From Cyanobacteria bacterium UBA11153 (GTDB lineage: Bacteria; Cyanobacteriota; Cyanobacteriia; Cyanobacteriales; Coleofasciculaceae): a DNA stretch of 23,812 nucleotides. The notes beneath the pieces were generated by a model. It did no database searches. It had not been told where the DNA came from and saw only the letters and a program-made list of their open reading frames with translations. Each line of letters begins with the position of its first letter. Position 1 is the stretch's first letter. Below are positions 13,270 through 20,248 of this stretch, one piece after another. The stretch lies in assembly GCA_003511885.1 (NCBI GenBank), contig DOIX01000186.1, positions 1 to 23,812 of the forward strand, read 5' to 3'. The position numbers were made by a program, and so were the translations under genes.

Positions 13270-13545
13270 TTATTTAGGCTGAACAGTTAGCCCAGCAGGC
13301 AAGGTAGTAACTCTATCTACTTGAAGAATATCGATTACCAATTCAGGAAAATCAGATTGGACTGCTGCGAAGACGATTCTTGCCTGAATCGGATCGTCAA
13401 AAAAGGCTGCTTCATCTTTTTCATCGCTACCATTATCTACGCCTGGGACAAGCTGGCTTCCATTCCAGAAGGAATGGATCAATGTACCTGGTTCTGTAGG
13501 GTCAATCCCAGGGCTGCGCTCGACAACTATATATCCTAATGCCAT
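13270..13545 (-). CDS. Unrecognised 91-residue protein, right operon
   Basis: An AGGAG ribosome site 6 bases before the ATG supports this start. It is a compact, acidic protein with strands at both ends (GYIVVERSPG, LVIDILQVDRVTTL) and a middle helix (DPIQARIVFAAVQSD). The layout resembles small phage head-tail proteins, but no family is recognised. It abuts the GTG start of the next gene with zero spacing. Confidence 0.62.
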   Translation of the reverse strand: MALGYIVVERSPGIDPTEPGTLIHSFWNGSQLVPGVDNGSDEKDEAAFFDDPIQARIVFAAVQSDFPELVIDILQVDRVTTLPAGLTVQPK

Positions 13546-13580
13546 TTCTCACTCCTAACCTAATAATTTAATTGATTGAT

Positions 13581-13946
13581 TTAACCGACAACAATTTTTC
13601 TTTTTCTTGGGGGATAGCATTTATCAATCTCTTTCCCCTTATATGTTTTTCCCTTGATTCCATTGTTTCTAAGGGCAGTTCCTATTTTTACGGGGCTGCA
13701 CAAGATATTTGCAGATCGGCTATTCTGTCCCACCTTGTAAGTAATGGTTAGCGGGATTGCTCCTGCCAAAATCGCTGCTTCTCTTCCTGTCCCAATTAAA
13801 TTTTTTCCTTCTGGCTTTGCACCCTGGGTTATACCAAGCTCATTTCTTAGTCCAGCATCGTAATTAGAGGGGGATAACCGCATCTCAACCACGTTGTCAT
13901 CCCCCATGTCCATCCAGAATAGCTCTTTCTTTTTGGCGGCTGCCAT
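13581..13946 (-). CDS. Unrecognised basic protein, 121 residues, right operon
   Basis: A GAGGAG ribosome site precedes the ATG by 7 bases. The protein starts MAAAKKKELFWMDMGDDNVV and ends with a strongly basic tail, CYPPRKRKIVVG. A Gly-rich middle (GTGREAAILAGAIPLTITYK) lies between. Its small size, basic ends and strand content would suit a nucleic-acid-associated or repeated structural subunit. It could be the most abundant subunit of whatever particle or filament this operon builds, but this is speculation. No signal peptide. Confidence 0.6.
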   Translation of the reverse strand: MAAAKKKELFWMDMGDDNVVEMRLSPSNYDAGLRNELGITQGAKPEGKNLIGTGREAAILAGAIPLTITYKVGQNSRSANILCSPVKIGTALRNNGIKGKTYKGKEIDKCYPPRKRKIVVG

Positions 13947-14048
13947 TGATCAACTCCTCACGCTTTCTGTTGATAGCGTAATCCATTTAAAAGTGGTCTG
14001 ATGGCGACAACAACCAGTAAGTGGTGAATTATCAACATCACAAAAATA

Positions 14049-14885
14049 TTACGCCACCTCTAAGGCATCCCTGAAAAATCCAGTGGTATCGCACAGGCAA
14101 ACCTGCCGGTTTAGGCCAACATAGGCCAAAGCCCACCGAAACCGAACATTGGCCACGGGCCTGTACCTGGGGTCTTGACGGGTTTCTCCGTATATCCTGG
14201 TAGTTGAATTGGTAGTGCTTACTGACTTCTTGTTCACGTAGTCTGAGAGGCGCAACAATTCCTGCTGGTAGGGAATATTTCTTATAGCCAGGGTGGTTTT
14301 TATCAATTTTTCAGATTCACCTTTATTGAGCGATAAAATCCGAAAGTCATATCCGTTATCATTGTCCTTGTAAAGCCATAGTTCCTTCCCTTTGGAATGA
14401 GTATATTTTGGAGTAGCGAAGGCTGATTTTATCTTTTTGGCAAGGTGTTCCGCGTCCAAGGGGGTAAAATCATCTCCCCCTTTAGACGAATCGATAACCT
14501 TGTCCATGATCCTGAAACTCAGGCTCATTCTTACTGGTTGTTTTCCTTCTGGTGTTGACTCTAGATCTTGAGCGAATTTAATTGTTATCTTCGGGTGATT
14601 ATCTACTTTCAAATTAATTAGATCTGGTCGTTCATTGGCGGCGAATTCTCTATCCGCACCCAAGACCCAAGATTCAATTCCATACCCTCGGATATCGCGG
14701 AACCAGTCCATTCTTGCTTGAGTCAAGCAAAGAGAATCGTTCTCTCTATGCAAGCACGATATCTTCAGTGCTCCTCTCGAAGATTTTAAATTTTCGCCTT
14801 CTGTATCGCGGAAGTATTCATTAATGATGGGGTTCATTGATTGACGAACAGTATTTTGGAATTGTTCAGTAGGATTGAACGGCAT
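14049..14885 (-). CDS. Unrecognised 278-residue protein, right operon
   Basis: The ATG at 14885 (MPFNPTEQF) lies 2 bases after the stop of the 744-residue gene; AGGAG is about 12 bases upstream. A longer start at 14912 would overlap the previous gene by 25 bases. The protein is soluble and mixed: an early helix (TVRQSMNPIINEYFRD), then strands around KITIKFAQDLES and PVRMSLSFRIMDKV, a basic middle, and a strand-rich end VANVRFRWALAYVGLNRQVC. No recognised motif or signal peptide. After its stop, the same frame stays open for 32 more codons (13950-14048) with a protein-like sequence, so a longer ancestral product or stop read-through is conceivable. Confidence 0.62.
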   Translation of the reverse strand: MPFNPTEQFQNTVRQSMNPIINEYFRDTEGENLKSSRGALKISCLHRENDSLCLTQARMDWFRDIRGYGIESWVLGADREFAANERPDLINLKVDNHPKITIKFAQDLESTPEGKQPVRMSLSFRIMDKVIDSSKGGDDFTPLDAEHLAKKIKSAFATPKYTHSKGKELWLYKDNDNGYDFRILSLNKGESEKLIKTTLAIRNIPYQQELLRLSDYVNKKSVSTTNSTTRIYGETRQDPRYRPVANVRFRWALAYVGLNRQVCLCDTTGFFRDALEVA

Positions 14886-14887
14886 AA

Positions 14888-17122
14888 TTACTCTTGCTCT
14901 CCTTTTGACCAAGAAGCATCTTTAATATTTTCGGGTACTTGCGATTCTTGCTTGGCTTCATCTTGCTCCTTTATTTTATCGGTAGTCAATTTTTCAATTG
15001 ATTCATCTAGGTCTTTTCTTTGGTCTTGCAGATTTTTCCATTCTTCCTGAACATTGGCTATCTCGCTAATTACAGAAGAAACTGCCGATGCAGCTTCCTC
15101 TATGTTTTCTAGCCTTTGCTGCCAAGCTGAATTCCGATTAATATCATCCGGCATGGGGGGGTAAGCATCTTCGCTGATTACCCTGTCTTTTAGTAGTGCA
15201 TTCCCAATTTTTCCTGTATTTTCCGCTCCTATTGTGGCGATAGATTGTACGCTGTCTCCTATACTGCGCACAGTACTTATAACATTTGCGGATGCTTGAT
15301 AGACCCTAATGGCTTTTGCTAAATCGTTAGAGATCTTAGAATAAAGTTCAGCCCCAATGATATTCTTGATCAGGTCCTCTACACTTTGTTTGAAGAGGGC
15401 ATTTAGGTCTATAGGAGATCCGGTATCGTCTGTAATTCCAATAATCGCGAGACCCTGAGAAACAGTAGACATGAGCGTAGCGACAATATCGGCACTAAGC
15501 ATTGCTCCATTATGTAAAACCGTAATAAAAGTAAGCACGCTCATGACTTGAGGGAGCTTTAACCAATTGGAAATTTTCATCAGCTTTCCTCCAAGTCCTG
15601 CACCATCTATCTTTGGTCCAATGGCTTCCTCTATCCGGTTCAGTTGTGCTATTTGAGAGGTATTTAATCCGGCATTAATAGCATCTAGTATTTTGTCGGT
15701 ATTTGAATTTGAGTTCACCAAGCCTCTGTCAAAGCTCTGAGCCATACAATTACCTGGTTTTGTTGACCTGCAAACTCCTTCCGAAACGGCTTCTTTGAAG
15801 GTCTCGGAAGTTGGAAGGCTGCTTACAAGCTGATCTGTCCTGGATATCCTCTGGCTTATAGAAGGAATGATCGCAGGAATTGGCAATACATTGTTAGAGA
15901 TATTTCTGAGTAAATTTTTGATTTCTAATACGTCTTTTGGATCCACATCCTTTCCGTCCTTTCCGTCCTTTCCGTCTTTGCCGTCTACGCCATCTTTTCT
16001 TTTCTCTGAGGAGAATTCAGAAAGCCTGTTTTTTAATTTGTGGTTCTCTGTTTCAATTAGATTAAGTCTGTTCAAGAGCAGATTTTTAAGTTCGCTTAAA
16101 TCATATTTAGTTGCTCCTGGCTCAGAAGTGCCTGGTTTCCCCTTTAGTCGATAAACATCATTTTCTAGGGTGTTAAGTCTATTGTTTACTCTGGTAAAGT
16201 CTGCATTATTGCTTCCTCCTTTTAATCCTTGAATTTCTTTTCTAATTCTATCAATTTCTGCTGACAAGTTTTTATCGCTAGAGGCTTTAGTTGCTAATTC
16301 TATTTTTGAGAGCCTATTCTCTAGATCTTTTGTTTTGGCTAGTGACTGAGATGCGTTACTTCGAGCCTCAGCAGTTATATCATTTAGATCCCTGATCTTA
16401 GGTTCGTTATTGATATGGTTAAGTCTGTTAATCGCTTGAGATGCGTTACTTCGAGCCTCAGCAGCTATATCATTTAGATCCCTGATCTTAGGTTCGTTAT
16501 TGATATGGTTAAGTCTGTTAATCGCTTGAGAGGCGTTACTTCTGGCTTCAGCAGTTATATCATTTAGGTCTCTGATCTTAGGTTCGTTATTGATATGGTT
16601 AAGTCTGTTAATCGCTTGAGAGGCGTTACTTCTGGCTTCAGCAGTTATATCATTTAGGTCCCTGATCTTAGGTTCGTTATTGATATTGTTAAGTCTATTA
16701 ATCGCTTGAGAGGCGTTGCTATTCGCCTGTGCTGCAATGTTATTTAGATTGGTGTACCTGGCCTGGAGATTTATATAATCATCGTTCAAGGAATCCAGAT
16801 TCTTTTCAAGTATGTTAAGTCTGGCATCTTGTTTTTTTATCCTGTTATTCAGAATAGTCATCTGGGTCCAAATCTTGGATTGATCTGCCCCTAGGCTGTC
16901 TAATCCTTTATCGAGAGCATCTCCTCTTAAATCCAAGGCTCTCAAAGCCATCAGAGAGGAGGTAAAGGAAGCTACTGTGCCAAATACATTGACTATTGCT
17001 CCAAGAAAAGGCAATCCTTTTGCTACTACCGTAGCCTGTTTGCTTATGGTCCCGGCTAGTCTGTTTGTGCCATCCAAAGCCACTCTGAGTTGTATGTTCT
17101 CTGGTCCAATCTTAAGAAGCAT
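14888..17122 (-). CDS. Large coiled-coil and collagen-like repeat protein, 744 residues
   Basis: GGAGG lies 7 bases before the ATG. In order: a short start; a hydrophobic, Gly/Ala-rich segment (about 25-65, with FLGAIVNVFGTVASF); a long coiled coil (about 65-370). The coiled coil contains four nearly identical 30-residue repeats (about 137-257; unit ASQAINRLNHINNEPKI). A collagen-like GKDGKDGKDGKD segment follows at about 376-391, then a hydrophobic part (about 520-570), and a charged helical C-terminus. A fibre-like or trimeric surface protein is likely: coiled coils and collagen triplets are typical of phage tail fibres and bacterial surface fibres. The hydrophobic segments could anchor it or pack inside a particle. 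It is the largest gene of the operon. Confidence 0.72.
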   Translation of the reverse strand: MLLKIGPENIQLRVALDGTNRLAGTISKQATVVAKGLPFLGAIVNVFGTVASFTSSLMALRALDLRGDALDKGLDSLGADQSKIWTQMTILNNRIKKQDARLNILEKNLDSLNDDYINLQARYTNLNNIAAQANSNASQAINRLNNINNEPKIRDLNDITAEARSNASQAINRLNHINNEPKIRDLNDITAEARSNASQAINRLNHINNEPKIRDLNDIAAEARSNASQAINRLNHINNEPKIRDLNDITAEARSNASQSLAKTKDLENRLSKIELATKASSDKNLSAEIDRIRKEIQGLKGGSNNADFTRVNNRLNTLENDVYRLKGKPGTSEPGATKYDLSELKNLLLNRLNLIETENHKLKNRLSEFSSEKRKDGVDGKDGKDGKDGKDVDPKDVLEIKNLLRNISNNVLPIPAIIPSISQRISRTDQLVSSLPTSETFKEAVSEGVCRSTKPGNCMAQSFDRGLVNSNSNTDKILDAINAGLNTSQIAQLNRIEEAIGPKIDGAGLGGKLMKISNWLKLPQVMSVLTFITVLHNGAMLSADIVATLMSTVSQGLAIIGITDDTGSPIDLNALFKQSVEDLIKNIIGAELYSKISNDLAKAIRVYQASANVISTVRSIGDSVQSIATIGAENTGKIGNALLKDRVISEDAYPPMPDDINRNSAWQQRLENIEEAASAVSSVISEIANVQEEWKNLQDQRKDLDESIEKLTTDKIKEQDEAKQESQVPENIKDASWSKGEQE
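16351..16710 (-). repeat. Four tandem 90-bp repeats inside the fibre-like gene
   Basis: Units start at 16351, 16441, 16531 and 16621, and a degenerate fifth begins at 16711. They differ by only a few bases from one another and keep frame, giving 30-residue repeats in the protein. Near-identity at the DNA level points to recent expansion or gene conversion. Confidence 0.9.
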
Positions 17123-17123
17123 A

Positions 17124-17621
17124 TTATATCCTCCATATTCTTGATAATTGATCGAGGTGAGCGTTGATTTTATTCATACTTTCTATAGCTATTGAGTAAG
17201 GAAAGCATTCATGTCCTTCGGCGTTATTTGCAGGAATAGCGAAATATCCTGATGGGCATGGATCTGGATATAGAAATTCCACCACCGGATTGGATCTTTG
17301 ATAATCCCTAATCGAGAGCCTCCAAAAATCCCAGAGTATCCAGGGATCTTTGGAATTTATCTGAATGATTTCTTCGATTATTTCTGCCATTTCAGCAGGG
17401 AATGGAACGTACAAATCAATAGTGTATATATTAGTCAAAAAATTATCGTATATCGGCGCTCTACTGGTTCCCCTTCCCTGATATCTAACTATCCGTCGCT
17501 CTATCTCAGCTCCACCATTAACTATAATTACTACGGGAACTTCTGAGTAGAAGTATCTGCCATTCCAGATCACTCCTACTCCTTCTCGATGACCTTCTGA
17601 AGTACTACAAAAGATTGGCAT
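17124..17621 (-). CDS. Unrecognised 165-residue protein, right operon
   Basis: ATG at 17621 overlaps the preceding stop by one base (TGATG), so it is favoured over the TTG at 17624. The sequence is strand-rich at the start (GVGVIWNGRYFYSEVPVVII) and has a Trp-rich segment DPWILWDFWRLSIRDY and a Pro/Cys-containing PDPCPSGYFAIPANN. No signal peptide or known motif. Its stop is one base from the start of the 744-residue gene, whose ribosome site lies inside this gene's last codons. It may be an accessory or attachment protein for the fibre-like product. Confidence 0.62.
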   Translation of the reverse strand: MPIFCSTSEGHREGVGVIWNGRYFYSEVPVVIIVNGGAEIERRIVRYQGRGTSRAPIYDNFLTNIYTIDLYVPFPAEMAEIIEEIIQINSKDPWILWDFWRLSIRDYQRSNPVVEFLYPDPCPSGYFAIPANNAEGHECFPYSIAIESMNKINAHLDQLSRIWRI

Positions 17622-17938
17622 CAATAGTCTTCCGGAATAATTTCATCTGACTCATCATCTTGCTTTTGAAATTTAATTATTCGCTGCTTCTCTCTATATG
17701 TCAAGTCGTTTCGGCTTACCAAAGAGGTAAAACCCTGCTCAATTATTATTTGTATATCTGAATTGTTTACCTGTTCGGATTCGTTGAAGTAAATACTTGC
17801 CCTGACAATAATGGCGGCAAAAATTTGCTCTGCACTTGATTCTGCCGACAAGCCCAAGTCTTCCTTGTCAAGAAAAACCTGAGTATTGCTTTGGGAAGAG
17901 TTGCTCCCAAATACTTGAGATAAAGTTGGTTCAGCCAT
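17621..17938 (-). CDS. Unrecognised acidic 105-residue protein, right operon
   Basis: A ribosome site GGAGG lies 10 bases before the ATG, overlapping the last codons of the GH10-like gene. The protein has a Ser/Gln-rich N-terminus, a hydrophobic helix AEQIFAAIIVRASIYF, and a charged C-terminus ending in an acidic patch. No signal peptide or motif is known. It is translationally coupled to the next gene. Function unknown. Confidence 0.6.
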   Translation of the reverse strand: MAEPTLSQVFGSNSSQSNTQVFLDKEDLGLSAESSAEQIFAAIIVRASIYFNESEQVNNSDIQIIIEQGFTSLVSRNDLTYREKQRIIKFQKQDDESDEIIPEDY

Positions 17939-17944
17939 TCTATT

Positions 17945-18889
17945 TTAGCCTCCAAATAATTGGTAAAACGATTTTTTAGGGATAAAATCCTCATCCCACA
18001 AACCTGCTTTGGCTCGGTTTCCTACCCAATTCCAAGGATAGGCATCAAATGCACTCCAAAATCCAATTAGGTCAGCGCCGCATCGGACACACATATCAAC
18101 AATTTGTCTATAGACTTTGCATTGCAGCGCTTCTACATCGCTTGAGGCTAGCAGGTAATCACCCAAGCCTTTTCGGATAATCTCTTTATAGACATTGCTT
18201 TTTCCCCTTAAAGAAGACAAGTTCAAGTAACGAGCGGGCTGCCAAACCACAATTTCTGGTACATGCAGTAGCAATCCTAAGTCCTTGAATTTTTTCATCC
18301 AGTACTCTGCTTCTTTTATATTTAGAGAGGCAAATCTACCCAAAACCGAAGGTCGCAAATTGCTGTGAAGTTGAATCGATACGCCATGTATCGATATCCC
18401 GTTCTCAACCCAACTTTTAATTTTTTCGTAACAACTCTTCCACTTGATTTTAGTGCGAAAATAATCGCAATAAAATAGCTGGATATCTGGTCGAATTTTA
18501 TTAGCCCAGGTAAGAATCAATTTCTCCCATTCAGATCCCAATCCCTTCCTCCATGCGCAATTTCTTGGATGCCCATTATCTCCCATAGATTCATGGATTG
18601 CATCCCAGCAAATAATTTCTGGGAATTGAGAAATAATGGCTTCCAAATGAGCGATCGCAGATTTTTTCGTAACATCACTTGTTACCTTGAACGTAGCTGA
18701 AGCGAGGCTATTTCCTCTTAATTTCTTGCCATGTTTTACAGCAAGGTCAATTACTTCCCTGGCTTTCTCATTCCCCAATCCCATCCAATTAAATCCTTGA
18801 TCGGGATACCACCAATCAAAATATTGAACTAGCCTCTCACGATAGATTAAATCGTGAAGGACGGCATAACCCACGGAACTACCATACAT
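17945..18889 (-). CDS. GH10-like glycoside hydrolase (divergent xylanase-type fold), 314 residues
   Basis: The order of conserved blocks matches a GH10 TIM barrel: FNWMGL (30s), GKKLRGNSL at about 54-62, CWDAIHESMGD with candidate acid/base Glu100, LFYCDYF near 138-144, IHGVSIQLHS at about 168-176, candidate nucleophile Glu212 in VPEIVVW, GFWSAFDAYPWNW, and a final LWDEDFIPKKSFYQLFG. Deviations: the Asn normally preceding the acid/base Glu is His99; RGH-type His is Asn60; the following Trp is Ala. Substrate binding is therefore probably altered. No signal peptide. First gene of the right operon; a role in opening host sheath polysaccharide or cell wall is possible. The ATG has no clear ribosome site. 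Confidence 0.8.
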   Translation of the reverse strand: MYGSSVGYAVLHDLIYRERLVQYFDWWYPDQGFNWMGLGNEKAREVIDLAVKHGKKLRGNSLASATFKVTSDVTKKSAIAHLEAIISQFPEIICWDAIHESMGDNGHPRNCAWRKGLGSEWEKLILTWANKIRPDIQLFYCDYFRTKIKWKSCYEKIKSWVENGISIHGVSIQLHSNLRPSVLGRFASLNIKEAEYWMKKFKDLGLLLHVPEIVVWQPARYLNLSSLRGKSNVYKEIIRKGLGDYLLASSDVEALQCKVYRQIVDMCVRCGADLIGFWSAFDAYPWNWVGNRAKAGLWDEDFIPKKSFYQLFGG

Positions 18890-18908
18890 ATAGAGTACGT
18901 ATCGCTAG

Positions 18909-18926
18909 TACACCATATATAGTGTA
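18909..18926. promoter_or_regulatory. AT-rich inverted repeat upstream of the GH10-like gene
   Basis: TACAC-CATATATA-GTGTA has 5-bp arms and an almost symmetric centre (one mismatched pair). It lies 19 bases before the first codon of the right operon and inside the attR-proximal end. A candidate promoter or operator for the operon. Confidence 0.4.
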
Positions 18927-18957
18927 GCGCTTCTTTGTTGATTTTTGTCTAGGACAC

Positions 18958-19001
18958 ACTCTTAATCTGGTGGTTCAGGGTTCGAGCCCCTGGTCGCCCA
19001 T
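18958..19001 (+). repeat. attR core: 44-bp duplicate of the tRNA-Lys 3' part
   Basis: Identical to 926-969. Only the tRNA 3' half is present here, so this is not a second tRNA gene. It probably is the original chromosomal 3' end, because the tRNA-type terminator follows it directly. Confidence 0.93.
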
Positions 19002-19015
19002 CAAGATATCCTAGG

Positions 19016-19059
19016 AAAAAGGGGCAAGGTAGATTCTCTGAAAACCTTGGCCTCTTTTT
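19016..19059 (+). terminator. Rho-independent terminator, probably of the original tRNA-Lys gene
   Basis: AAAAAGGGGCAAGGT pairs with ACCTTGGCCTCTTTTT with one bulged base and one G-T pair, a 13-base loop and a T5 end. It lies 15 bases after the tRNA-half duplicate. Integration has moved it about 18 kb from the functional tRNA. Confidence 0.7.
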
Positions 19060-19141
19060 CTTTGCGCTTTTCCCTAAATATCCCGTTGCTAGGAGGATAG
19101 CACCTGGTACAATACCCCCTGTACCCATCATCTCTCTAGAT

Positions 19142-19450
19142 ATGTCCTCAGAAAGCCAATTAGATGCAGAAGAAAGTAAATTAGGTGCAGATGCCGTCGA
19201 TAAAGCCATTGCTACAGGTATTGATTTTGACGGTTCCCCCATTCCTCCTGATAAGTTGGAGCTTTATCATCAGGTGATGGCACTGGAAGGAGGAAGACAG
19301 CGCCGGGGCGTATCGAATACAATGCGATCGCGTATTGTGCGGATTGGTGCGAAACACATTCCTCAAGAGGAATTGAATCAAATGCTCATTGATGTTGGTT
19401 TTGCTGGGCTTCAAGATAAAGAAGTTCTCTTTTATTACGGCGGAAAATAG
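19142..19450 (+). CDS. Conserved cyanobacterial protein, DUF4090-like, 102 residues
   Basis: A small soluble protein with the conserved cyanobacterial sequence around AVDKAIATGIDFDGSPIP, LELYHQVMALE, GVSNTMRSRIVRIGAKHIPQ and a C-terminal LFYYGGK. I recall this as the DUF4090 family, restricted to cyanobacteria; the family number is from memory. No function is known to me. No membrane segment or signal peptide. Belongs to the chromosomal flank and looks intact. Confidence 0.75.
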   Translation: MSSESQLDAEESKLGADAVDKAIATGIDFDGSPIPPDKLELYHQVMALEGGRQRRGVSNTMRSRIVRIGAKHIPQEELNQMLIDVGFAGLQDKEVLFYYGGK

Positions 19451-19643
19451 AGCGCTCCTTCCTTTACTGGTAAAGCTCTGGCAATTATCAAATAGGCAGG
19501 AGGGAATCAGGAGGCAATCTCTAATATTACGGATGTCTCTTTTTCCTCCTCTCTTTTTTCAGGACAATTACTCTTGACATTTTTGGGATTATCGCCAGGG
19601 GATTTCTTGCTATTAGATCGATCGGAAAGCTGTCAAATCAACG

Positions 19644-19694
19644 GTTTGAGGAATTGAGAATGTCGGGGCCGCCCTGGGGTTTGCTATAAATGAT
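19644..19694 (-). repeat. Dispersed repeat, right copy (inverted relative to 35-83)
   Basis: The first 26 bases are the exact reverse complement of 58-83 and the rest is imperfectly matched. It lies in the 272-base intergenic gap 19451-19722, which otherwise holds no gene I can support. A TATAAT at 19694-19699 at its edge may be the -10 box of the downstream gene. Confidence 0.6.
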
Positions 19695-19722
19695 ATAATA
19701 AAAAAAATTTTTTATCCTTAAT

Positions 19723-19959
19723 ATGAAAGCTATTCACCTCTTGGTTAGTGTTTTGATAATGGTTGCGATCGTGACGATTACTCCATCAAACGCTGATACT
19801 GGGAATAATTGCGACTCGTCTTACCCGACTGTTTGCATTGCACCTCCGCCACCAGATCTTGATTGCAAAGATATCCCACACCGAAATTTCCAAGTCCAAT
19901 CGCCAGATCCCCATAAATTTGATGATGATGAGGATGGCATCGGATGCGAAAAAAAATAG
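19723..19959 (+). CDS. Secreted small protein with Excalibur-like calcium-binding motif, 78 residues
   Basis: Signal peptide: hydrophobic residues about 5-19 (HLLVSVLIMVAIVTI), probable cleavage near SNA at 22-24. The mature part has Pro-rich PPPPD, then DCKDIPHRNFQV and DPHKFDDDEDGIGCEKK. The C-terminal D-x-D-x-D-G-I-G-C-E with an upstream Cys resembles the Excalibur domain that ends some secreted nucleases and stands alone in small proteins; it would bind calcium through the Asp cluster and form a disulfide. Probably periplasmic or extracellular. Confidence 0.72.
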   Translation: MKAIHLLVSVLIMVAIVTITPSNADTGNNCDSSYPTVCIAPPPPDLDCKDIPHRNFQVQSPDPHKFDDDEDGIGCEKK

Positions 19960-20040
19960 TTATTGAAGAGGGAAGAGGCAACGGGCAACAGGCAAGAGAG
20001 AAATAAATAAATTAAGGGGATTTTCAATTGAAGATCCCCC

Positions 20041-20112
20041 TTAAGCATAAGGAATTTTAGTACGCTCGGCGAGCATCTTTTGAATTAGTTGGCGATAGGT
20101 TTCTAGGGTATC
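20041..20112 (-). pseudogene. Remnant of a xisI-like gene (N-terminal 23 codons)
   Basis: The minus strand encodes DTLETYRQLIQKMLAERTK then IPYA and a stop, very like the N-terminus of XisI family proteins (Y-R-x-L-I-Q ... IPY). The codon before the first Asp is AAG instead of ATG, and the remaining approximately 85 residues of the family are missing. XisI is a controlling factor of fdxN-element excision and is widespread in cyanobacteria next to xisH. Only a fragment survives here. Confidence 0.45.
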
Positions 20113-20248
20113 CTTTGGTTAATTTTATCTCTGGCAAGATCGAATATAATATTATAACACAATAGATGCTTTGAGTAACTCCTAATTGCATCTTATTCAT
20201 TTTTCAACTACTATGTTAGTTATACATCAAGCGTAATCGATCCAGAAT

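Larger units (their letters stand above)
926..19001. mobile_element. Integrated ~18-kb element at tRNA-Lys with integrase, primase-helicase and a GH10-headed operon
   Basis: The element is delimited by the 44-bp att repeats (926-969 and 18958-19001); one period is 18,032 bp. It carries a tyrosine integrase at the tRNA end, a DUF3854/D5-like primase-helicase, two XRE regulators in opposite orientation, a DUF5131 protein, two palindrome-led membrane-protein cassettes, and an operon of possible surface or virion proteins headed by a GH10-type hydrolase. All genes run on the minus strand except the XRE gene at 8275 and the secreted-protein gene at 8638. No terminase, portal, capsid, relaxase or type IV secretion gene was recognised. 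The gene plan fits a satellite or virus-like element, or an integrated plasmid. Boundaries are strong; classification is not. Confidence 0.88.

Noticed and set aside
13947..14048. Hydrophobic 26-residue ORF (MLIIHHLLVVVAIRPLL) in the gap before the 121-residue gene
   Set aside because: No ribosome site, overlaps a more protein-like frame, no paralogue support.
15867..16154. Plus-strand ORF with Phe-Pro-Ser repeats
   Set aside because: It is the antisense reading of the collagen-like GKD repeat of the fibre-like gene.
18958..19001. Second tRNA-Lys gene
   Set aside because: Only the 3' part is present; no acceptor 5' strand or D arm precedes it. It is the att duplicate.
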